This document shows positions 58,380-64,000 of a DNA stretch of 64,000 bases, piece by piece. A program made the position numbers and the translations under genes. The notes beneath the pieces are model-generated. The model had not been told where the DNA came from, made no database searches, and saw only the letters and a program-made list of their open reading frames with translations. The stretch is taken from NCBI RefSeq assembly GCF_017676385.1, contig NZ_JAFFZN010000011.1:62001-126000 (forward strand). The letters are read 5' to 3'. Source of the stretch: Streptomyces spirodelae. GTDB taxonomy: Bacteria; Actinomycetota; Actinomycetes; Streptomycetales; Streptomycetaceae. Position 1 is the stretch's first letter; every line of letters begins with the position of its first letter.

Positions 58380-59909
58380 CTAGCGGAGCTCCAGTGGGGG
58401 GAGGGTGGCCGCGTTCGGGGTGGCCGGCTGGGCTTGGGCTCGGGGGTCCTCCCCCAGGGAGTCGACGATGGCGTTGCCCGCCGTGGTGTGGACCGGGCGG
58501 AAAAAGCCGACAGCCAGGTAGAGGGCCAGTGAGGTGAGCAGGGGGAGGCCGACCGTCATGGGTTGGGAGGCGTCCTCCACGCCCCAGTAGAGGATCGCCC
58601 AGACGGCGATGCCGCCGGCCCAGGAGCTGATGGCGGCCAGCGAGCCGTGCCGTTTGAACCAGGGGAGGAGGCCGAGCATCAGGGGGATGGAGATCGGGCC
58701 CATGGTGGCGGCGACGATGCTGACGACGACGGTCATGATGAAGCCGTCGGGGTCGGAGAAGAGCGCGAAGCCCATGCTGAGGGTGACGAACGCGACCGTG
58801 GTTATTCGGGCGAAGAGGAGTTGGCCGCGCTCGCCGAGGGTGCGGACCCGGCGCACCAGCACCGGCGCCAGGTCGCGGGTGATGACGGCGGTGATGACGT
58901 TGGAGTCGGAGGCGACCATGGCCATGGTGTGGGAGAAGAAGCCGGCCAGCAGCAGTCCGACCATGCCGCTGGGCAGCAGTTCCTGAGCGAGTTCGATGTA
59001 GGAATCCTCGCCGTTCTCGATGCCCGGCACGATCAGCGGCGCCGCGATCATCGGGATGAAGAGGATCAGCGGCCATATCAGCCACAGTGCGCTGGACAGC
59101 AGCGCGGACTTCCTCGCCCGGGAGCCGGAGGGCGCGGCCATGTAGCGCTGGGCGAGGTTCCACATTCCGCCGTTGTACTCGAACGTCTTGACCAGCAGAA
59201 ACGCGAGGATCAGTGTCGTGGTGACCGGTCCGGCGACCGGATCGCCGTGTCCGGCCGGCAGATCGCCCCACATGGTCCACAGCGTCGAGAAGCCGCTCAG
59301 CTGCGCCATGACGGCCACCAGCATGGCGATCCCGGCCGCGAACTGGATGATGAACTGGCCGAAGTCGGTGAGCACATCGGCCCACAGCCCGCCGAAGGCC
59401 ATGTAGATCATGGTGCAGACGCCGGTGAGGGTGATGCCCCAGGCCAGCGGTATGTCGGCGAAGCCCTGCAGCAGTACGGCGATCGCGACCCACTTGGCCG
59501 CGATGTCGACGACCTTGAGCGCGGCCCCGCTGTAGGCGAGCACCTGCTGGGTGGGCAGGTTGTAGCGCACCGCCAGGTACTCCAGCGGGGAGTTGACACC
59601 GTGCTTGGCGCGCAGCCGGTTCCAGCGGGGTGCGAACAGGAAGGCGCCGATGCCGACGCCGATCCCGATGGTCATCGGCCACCAGAAGTAGACGGTGAAG
59701 CCGTAGTCGTAGGCGACGGCGGCGAAGGTGACGAACATGATGGCGCTGTAGCCGGACATATGGTGCGAGATCCCGGAGAGCCACCAGGGGATGCGGCCGC
59801 GCGCGGTGAAGAAGTCCGCGACGTTGTCGACCCGGCGCGTCGCGTACAGGCCGATCGCCAGCATGACGAAGAAGTACGCGCCGACAACTCCCCAGTCCAG
59901 TCCGGACAT
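58380..59909 (-). CDS. Sodium:solute symporter family protein (SSF)
   Basis: 509 residues from the ATG at 59909, preceded by AGGGGAG (the frame opens at 59942). About 13 helices, starting WGVVGAYFFVMLAIGLYA. RVDNVADFFTARGRIPWWLSGISHHMSGYSAIMF and YGFTVYFWWPMTIGIGVGIGAFLFAPRWNRL, then TPLEYL-like SPLEYLAVRYN, match the SSF group used for sugars, sialic acid or myo-inositol. GGLWADVLTDFGQFIIQF is the SSF signature region. Substrate undetermined. Upstream is a perfect palindrome (59943-59956). Confidence 0.92.
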   Translation of the reverse strand: MSGLDWGVVGAYFFVMLAIGLYATRRVDNVADFFTARGRIPWWLSGISHHMSGYSAIMFVTFAAVAYDYGFTVYFWWPMTIGIGVGIGAFLFAPRWNRLRAKHGVNSPLEYLAVRYNLPTQQVLAYSGAALKVVDIAAKWVAIAVLLQGFADIPLAWGITLTGVCTMIYMAFGGLWADVLTDFGQFIIQFAAGIAMLVAVMAQLSGFSTLWTMWGDLPAGHGDPVAGPVTTTLILAFLLVKTFEYNGGMWNLAQRYMAAPSGSRARKSALLSSALWLIWPLILFIPMIAAPLIVPGIENGEDSYIELAQELLPSGMVGLLLAGFFSHTMAMVASDSNVITAVITRDLAPVLVRRVRTLGERGQLLFARITTVAFVTLSMGFALFSDPDGFIMTVVVSIVAATMGPISIPLMLGLLPWFKRHGSLAAISSWAGGIAVWAILYWGVEDASQPMTVGLPLLTSLALYLAVGFFRPVHTTAGNAIVDSLGEDPRAQAQPATPNAATLPPLELR

Positions 59910-59942
59910 GGCGGCTCCCCTGGTTCGGTTCGCATCAATCAA

Positions 59943-59956
59943 TTCATGTGCATGAA
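59943..59956. promoter_or_regulatory. Palindrome TTCATGTGCATGAA upstream of the symporter
   Basis: 6-bp arms with a 2-base centre, 34 bases before the symporter ATG. A candidate operator; no adjacent regulator gene explains it. Confidence 0.45.
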
Positions 59957-60041
59957 CACGTGCCAGATCGCTGAACGTGCGTCACCCTAGAAGTGGCCTA
60001 TAGGAGCGTCAAGACTGCGCACACGGCCGAACACACAGCAG

Positions 60042-60090
60042 CACCCCGCCGGTTCGCCATCCATGTCGATGAATGTGAACCGGCGGGGTG
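60042..60090. terminator. 14-bp-stem hairpin CACCCCGCCGGTTC / GAACCGGCGGGGTG
   Basis: Perfect arms at 60042-60055 and 60077-60090 with a 21-base loop. Lies just beyond the 3' end of the TetR fragment and may be its original terminator. Confidence 0.65.
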
Positions 60091-60120
60091 AAAGAGCGCA
60101 TCATCCCCGTCAGCTTGCCG

Positions 60121-60510
60121 TCAGTCGTGCAGCGTGCTCTCCAGCAGCCGCGCCCACTGCGCGACCACCCGCTCGCGCCGCGCGCTGTCGTCGGTCAGCA
60201 GATTGGCGAGACCGAGCCCACGCGCCATGTCCAACAGCCCCTGCACGGTCTCCCGGACGCCGGGCCGGCGCTCGTCGACACCCAGCAGCTCCACCGCCAT
60301 CCGGTGGGTCTCCCGTCCCATCCGGGCCTCCAGGTCCGTCACGCGGGGGCCGAGCTGGGGCTCGTTGGAGGCGGCGACCCACAGGTGCAGGGCCGCGCGG
60401 AAGAGCGGCCCGGTGTAGAGCCCGACCAGCGCCTCGACGACGGCACGCGCGCCGGCCGGAGCCGGCAGCTCCCGCAGGGCGCGCGAACGCCCCTCCGCCA
60501 CGTACTCGAC
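60121..60510 (-). pseudogene. Truncated TetR regulator copy (ligand domain only)
   Basis: The sequence from EYVAEGRSRALRELPAPAG to the end LLESTLHD matches the C-terminal ~130 residues of the intact TetR gene at 62774-63502 with few changes (intact end LLEDSLRD). The entire HTH is missing. At 60508-60510 the match stops at GTACTCGAC and citrate-synthase sequence begins. A stretch around 60296-60405 is nearly identical in DNA to the intact gene. It cannot bind DNA and is a remnant; an ORF continuing to 60672 through the citrate synthase piece is antisense nonsense. Confidence 0.85.
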
Positions 60511-60609
60511 TTCGCCGAGGTCCCGGCCCTCATGTTCACCTGCGCCCGCACCGCCGGCTGGTCGGCGCACATCCTGGAGCAGAAGCGCACCGGCCGCCTC
60601 GTCCGCCCT
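60508..60609 (+). pseudogene. Citrate synthase 3' fragment
   Basis: Plus-strand translation reads LDFAEVPALMFTCARTAGWS, then AHILEQKRTGRLVRP, matching citA codons at 49980-50095. It lacks four codons where citA has the repeat MFTSMFT, a collapse of a 12-base direct repeat. Joined to the TetR fragment at a GAC shared by both parents. Confidence 0.88.
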
Positions 60610-60766
60610 CTTACGGGTCTCCGCGTCAACGCCGTCATGCCGTGGGTCGATCACGGCCGACGGCCCGTACATCCCCGCGCAAGAGCGCGCGCGTGGCCGT
60701 TACCGGTGGCCGGGGGACGCGCTCCTGACCTGGGCCACGCCAGCCGCGTGACGAGACCGTCACGCT

Positions 60767-61338
60767 ATGAATCCGCGAACGCAGGAATTTCGCCAGTCCG
60801 GGCCACCCCAGGTGGGGGCCGGATCGGAGGAGCCGTGGGCCACGTTCTGCGTGCAGCTCAGTTCGACTCGGCGCGGAGCGCGGCTCGCGCGGCTGCTCAC
60901 GACGCAGTGGCTGGACGAGCACACGATCCCGTACCGCAGCACGTCCTCGCACCATGCGGCGCTGGTCGTGACGGAATTGGCGGCGAACGCCGTACGGCAC
61001 TGCGGCAGCGTCGGCCGGGACTTCCGGCTACGCCTGACGTTGACCGGGACGGCGTCCGCCGGGCGGCGGCTGCGGGTGGAGGTCACCGACGCACGCGCGG
61101 ACAAACCGCTACCGCCCCGGGTACCGAACCACCGTCCCCCGAGGAGGAGTCCGGCCGCGGGCTGCTGCTGGTGGACGCCCTGGCGGACCGCTGGGGGGAC
61201 CGGGTGAACGACTCGATCACCAAGACCCTGTGGGCGGAGCTGAATCTGCCCCTGTGCCCAGCAGACGGCAAGGCTGCCAGGCTGTCAGAAGTGCGGGCGG
61301 AAGCGAGCCACGACCGGCGCAGCGCGGCGACCAGCTGA
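60767..61338 (+). pseudogene. Frameshifted second copy of the ATP-binding (HATPase_c) gene
   Basis: Starts at an ATG like the copy at 54190 and matches it through FCVQLSSTRRGARLARLL, AALVVTELAANAVRHCG and VEVTDARADKPLPP. Close to 61115, in a run of C and G, the frame shifts; the rest (EEESGRGLLLVDALADRWGDRV, KTLWAELNLPL) continues in another frame to the stop at 61336-61338. One base lost or two gained would explain it. The promoter region (~60660-60766) also matches that of the intact copy. Extra ~25 C-terminal residues are unlike the paralogue. Confidence 0.85.
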
Positions 61339-61365
61339 GGTACCGCCACCGTGGGGCGGTACCTC
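61337..61365 (+). terminator. Hairpin GAGGTACCGCC / GGCGGTACCTC after the ATPase pseudogene
   Basis: Perfect 11-bp stem, 7-base loop, starting inside the stop codon. The 270 bases from here to the kinase start (61638) hold no credible gene. Confidence 0.7.
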
Positions 61366-61637
61366 GCAGCTGCGGGGGTCGGTCATCGGGGTACGGGCGC
61401 GACGATGCAACCGTCTGCGGATGGCTGCCAGCCCGGCAGGAGGCGGCCGAGCCGGTGCAGGGGTGGCCTGGGAAATGTATGCTCCGCCGAGGATCACTTC
61501 ATCCCCCACGCGATACGGAACTACCGCTCCCAACGGACGGCGAGTTGGCGGGGCATTGTCGTCCAGGAGGCACGGGACGAGAGGGCCTGCTCACGGTGGC
61601 GGATTGTGTTCGGGATTCGGAGGAGGTGTCTGCAGCG

Positions 61638-62675
61638 GTGGGATCGTCGCAGTCCAGCCTGTTCATCATCGTGAGCGCGATCTTTGTCATGGTATGTGCC
61701 CTCCTGGTGATGTCCCTGCTGGTCGCACGTCACCGGCGACGACGCCAGTCAACGCTGCCTGCCATTGCCCGGAGGCGGCCGGTGGCACGAGCCACCACCG
61801 CCGCCGCTTCGCGGCCTCACCCGCCGTCTGCTCCGACCGCAACCCTTTGGGAGCCCGGCACCGCCACTCTGTCAGCCGGCCGGTTCACGCTGTTGGAAGA
61901 ACTCGGCCGCGGTGGCATGGGCGTGGTCTGGCGAGCGAGGGACGGGGTGCTGGGTCGGCAAGTGGCGATCAAGCAGCTCCTCCCGCCTTCCGGGCTCTCT
62001 TCCGACGCCGGAGGGGCCGTGCGGGCCCGGATGCTCCGGGAGGCGCGGGCCGCCGCACAACTCACGCACCAGAACGCCGTCACCATCCATGACGTGCTGG
62101 TGGATGAAAACTCGGTTCTCATCGTGATGGAACTGGTCAAGGCGGTGACGCTGAGCGCAACGGTCGAGAGGGACGGCCCGCTGCCTCCCGCGCGGGTCGC
62201 CGCAATTGGTCTCGACACGCTCGATGTGCTGTCAGAAGCTTACGACCTGGGCATTGTTCATCGCGACATAAAGCCAGCGAACCTCCTTGTCCGAACCGAC
62301 GGGTCGATCAAGCTCGCCGACTTCGGCATTGCCCGGTTCCAAGGTGATCCCACCCTGACCGAAGCGGGCGCCATCATCGGCACGCCTGCCTACATGGCTC
62401 CGGAGCAGATCCGAGGGCTGAACAGCTCACCCGCCACCGATCTGTGGGGACTCGGCGCCACTCTCTTCTATGCCGTCGAAGGGAAGCCCGCGTTCGGTCG
62501 GCCGAGCCCGACGGCAGCCATGGCTGCCGTCCTGACCGACCCACCACTCACTCCGCACCGCGCGGGCCCGTCGTTGAGCGCCGTGCTCACCGGTCTCCTC
62601 GCGAAGGACCGGAAAGACAGACCGACCTCATCGCAGTTGCGTTCGCAGCTTGCGGGAATTGTGTCGCATCGCTGA
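61638..62675 (+). CDS. Membrane-anchored Ser/Thr protein kinase, N-terminal anchor
   Basis: 345 residues from the GTG at 61638 (GGAGGAGG 11 bases before; the frame opens earlier). Residues ~6-28 are a single helix SLFIIVSAIFVMVCALLVMSLLVA followed by HRRRRQ, then a ~50-residue linker, then a complete kinase: LGRGGMGVVWRA, VAIKQLL, HRDIKPAN, DFGIA, APEQI. It ends soon after the last kinase helix (SQLRSQLAGIVSHR). Thus the kinase is C-terminal and there is no extracellular sensor, the reverse of PknB-type proteins. Partner or substrate unknown; no phosphatase gene adjoins. Confidence 0.88.
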   Translation: MGSSQSSLFIIVSAIFVMVCALLVMSLLVARHRRRRQSTLPAIARRRPVARATTAAASRPHPPSAPTATLWEPGTATLSAGRFTLLEELGRGGMGVVWRARDGVLGRQVAIKQLLPPSGLSSDAGGAVRARMLREARAAAQLTHQNAVTIHDVLVDENSVLIVMELVKAVTLSATVERDGPLPPARVAAIGLDTLDVLSEAYDLGIVHRDIKPANLLVRTDGSIKLADFGIARFQGDPTLTEAGAIIGTPAYMAPEQIRGLNSSPATDLWGLGATLFYAVEGKPAFGRPSPTAAMAAVLTDPPLTPHRAGPSLSAVLTGLLAKDRKDRPTSSQLRSQLAGIVSHR

Positions 62676-62773
62676 GCGCCTCTGGGAGAGGCGTGGAGGC
62701 AGGCGCCCCGGGCGGGGACGCGCAGACCGGAAAGGCGAGAGCCGACCAAGGCGCCGCCGAGCGGAGGAAGCCG

Positions 62774-63502
62774 TCAGTCCCGCAGGCTGTCCTCCAGCAG
62801 GCGGGCCCACTGGGCCACGACGCGCTCGCGGCGGGCGCTGTCGTCGGTGAGCAGGTTGGCGAGACCGAGGCCGCGGGCCATGTCGAGGAGGCCCTGGACG
62901 GTCTCGCGGACGCCGGGGCGGCGCTCATCCACGCCGAGCAGGTCGACGGCCATCCGGTGGGTCTCCCGTCCCATCCGAGCCTCCAGGTCCGTCACGCGGG
63001 GGCCGAGCTGGGGCTCGTTGGAGGCGGCGACCCACAGGTGCAGGGCCGCGCGGAAGAGCGGACCGGTGTAGAGGGCGACCAGCGCCTCGACGACGGCACG
63101 CGTCCCGGCGGGGGCCGGCAGCTCGCGCAGCGCGCGCGAACGCTCCTCCGCCACGTACTCGACAGCCGCCGTGAACAGGTCCTCACGGGTGGGGAAGTGG
63201 TGCTGCGCCGCACCCCGCGAGACTCCCGCGTGCTCGGCAACCACCGTGACCGTGCTGCCCGACCAGCCGTGCTCCGCCAGGCAGGTCACGGCGGACTCCA
63301 GCAGGCGCTGCCGGGTGGCCCGGCTGCGGTCCTGCTTGGGCGCGGCACCGCGAGTGCCTGCGGCGCCGCGCGCGCCCGTGGAACCGCCACGTGTGTTCGC
63401 GGGACCGCCGCGCGCACCCGCCGGGCCGCCGCGGGTGCTGCCCGGCTGCCGTTCGCGCCCGGCCCGTGTGTTCACCGCGCGGGCGCCTGCCGCACTGCCC
63501 AT
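62774..63502 (-). CDS. TetR-family transcriptional regulator
   Basis: 242 residues. The first ~50 residues are an Arg/Gly/Thr/Ala repeat (TRGG- and ARGG-type units, bases ~63340-63460). HTH: RQRLLESAVTCLAEHGWSGSTVTVVAEHAGVSRGAAQHHFPTREDLF. The ligand domain contains LYTGPLFRAALHLWVAASNEPQLGPRV, DLLGVDERRPGVRETVQGLLDMARGLGL. Its 5' end overlaps the 3' end of the enoyl-CoA hydratase gene by 31 bases, so it is translated after it and probably controls it. Its own C-terminal half is copied at 60121. A true start nearer the HTH is possible. Confidence 0.92.
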   Translation of the reverse strand: MGSAAGARAVNTRAGRERQPGSTRGGPAGARGGPANTRGGSTGARGAAGTRGAAPKQDRSRATRQRLLESAVTCLAEHGWSGSTVTVVAEHAGVSRGAAQHHFPTREDLFTAAVEYVAEERSRALRELPAPAGTRAVVEALVALYTGPLFRAALHLWVAASNEPQLGPRVTDLEARMGRETHRMAVDLLGVDERRPGVRETVQGLLDMARGLGLANLLTDDSARRERVVAQWARLLEDSLRD

Positions 63503-64000
63503 TCGGGCTCCCGTCGTTCGAGGAAGGCCGTCATGCCCTCGCGGGCCTCGTCCGACGCGAACAGCCGCGCCGACAGTTCAGCGAGCGTACCGGTGTCCCG
63601 GTCGAACGCGGCCAGCACCTCCCGGGTGACCAGCCGCTTCGACTCCGCCAGCCCCTGCGGGGAGCCGCGTCGCAGACCGTCCAGGACGGGTGCCAGCGCC
63701 TCGTCCGGATCGTCGGCGGCCAGCGTGATCAGGCCGATGCGGGCGGCCTCGGCCGGGCCGAACCGCTCCCCCGTCAGGTAGTACCGCGCCATCGCGCGCG
63801 GGTCCGTACGGGGCAGCACCGGCATCGAGATCACCGCCGGAGCCACCCCGATCCGCGCCTCCGTGAACGCGAACGTCGCCCCCGGCCCCGCGACGGAGAT
63901 GTCACACGCCGCCAGGAGTCCGGTGCCGCCTGCCCGGACGTGCCCGGTGACCCGGGCCACGACCGGCTTGGGGAAAGCGGCGATCGCACGCAGAAGGGCG
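63472..64000 (-). CDS. Enoyl-CoA hydratase/isomerase family protein (5' part outside window)
   Basis: Frame open to the window end; at least 175 residues. Read from the edge: LLRAIAAFPKPVVARVTGHVRAGGTGLLAACDISVAGPGATFAFTEARIGVAPAVISMPVLPR, then GERFGPAEAARIGLIT and a C-terminal helical region ending EREPEW-like REPEWAVRQAPAR. The crotonase oxyanion loop and a Glu in FTEARIGVAP are present. Downstream TetR gene overlaps it. Likely part of a branched-chain or fatty-acyl pathway continuing beyond the window. Confidence 0.87.
   Translation of the reverse strand, partial: ALLRAIAAFPKPVVARVTGHVRAGGTGLLAACDISVAGPGATFAFTEARIGVAPAVISMPVLPRTDPRAMARYYLTGERFGPAEAARIGLITLAADDPDEALAPVLDGLRRGSPQGLAESKRLVTREVLAAFDRDTGTLAELSARLFASDEAREGMTAFLERREPEWAVRQAPAR

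Noticed and set aside
60088..61338. A single 416-codon plus-strand ORF across the scar and the ATPase copy
   Set aside because: It reads antisense through the TetR fragment, in frame through the citrate synthase piece, out of frame through most of the ATPase copy and in frame only at its end. It is a product of high GC, not a gene.
1..64000. tRNA, rRNA, CRISPR, insertion-sequence or integrase genes
   Set aside because: None recognised on either strand; the accessory block at 50.2-62.7 kb has no transposase or integrase, so its mode of arrival is unknown.

Overview
The window is actinomycete chromosome, almost certainly Streptomyces. The evidence is very high GC with strong third-position GC, many GTG/TTG starts, and Streptomyces-type families: GlxA regulators, HTH/DUF397/ATPase cassettes, an NsdA-like regulator, an SCO4402-family protein and DmdR1. 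From memory, the order DmdR1 (SCO4394) - SIS protein (SCO4393) - PdxH - citrate synthase (SCO4388), with the SCO4402-family gene further out, resembles the S. coelicolor SCO4384-SCO4410 neighbourhood. That match was not checked by search. I see no rRNA, tRNA, CRISPR array or intact insertion sequence.

1-5.7 kb: the end of an enoyl-CoA hydratase gene, a small secreted protein, a small membrane protein, and a large AfsK-like Ser/Thr kinase with a C-terminal PQQ-type beta-propeller.

5.7-33.7 kb: a large catabolic region. It contains a TetR regulator, a DUF385-type reductase, four acyl-CoA dehydrogenases, an Ltp2-like thiolase without the thiolase cysteine plus a DUF35 protein, an FMO-like monooxygenase, ADP-forming and AMP-forming CoA ligases, enoyl-CoA hydratase/isomerase, flavin reductase, an SDR - acyl-CoA dehydrogenase - aldehyde dehydrogenase - alcohol dehydrogenase series, a cyclase-family hydrolase and an amidohydrolase. 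Nine copies of one 15-bp palindrome (consensus CTGACGnnnCGTCAG) lie in six promoter regions here, four of them divergent, and I found none elsewhere. I read this as one regulon for CoA-dependent breakdown of a branched or (poly)cyclic, steroid/terpenoid-like acid, probably run by the TetR protein at its left edge. Inside it sit an NAD(P)H quinone reductase, an MFS transporter and two tandem GlxA regulators sharing a nearly identical 227-bp tract. These have no operator and may be a separate module.

33.7-50.2 kb: conserved core. STAS antagonist, sigma factor with a coupled zinc anti-sigma factor, PurU, SCO4402-family protein, a Gly/Pro-rich membrane protein, NsdA-like regulator, prim-pol-like protein, an alpha/beta hydrolase with Ala at the nucleophile position, DmdR1 with an antiparallel Adm-like ORF, a SIS-domain (NagS-like) protein with a DasR-like site, a PAS/GAF protein, a 12-codon ORF behind an exceptional Shine-Dalgarno, PdxH and citrate synthase.

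50.2-62.7 kb: accessory insertion. Lipoproteins, an HTH/DUF397 x2/ATPase cassette, a WXG100-like/type VII-substrate-like trio, a Na+/solute symporter, a frameshifted second ATPase, and a scar where a 3' fragment of citrate synthase is fused to a fragment of the TetR gene found at 62.8 kb. A membrane-anchored Ser/Thr kinase closes the block. The window ends with the intact TetR regulator and a truncated enoyl-CoA hydratase gene.
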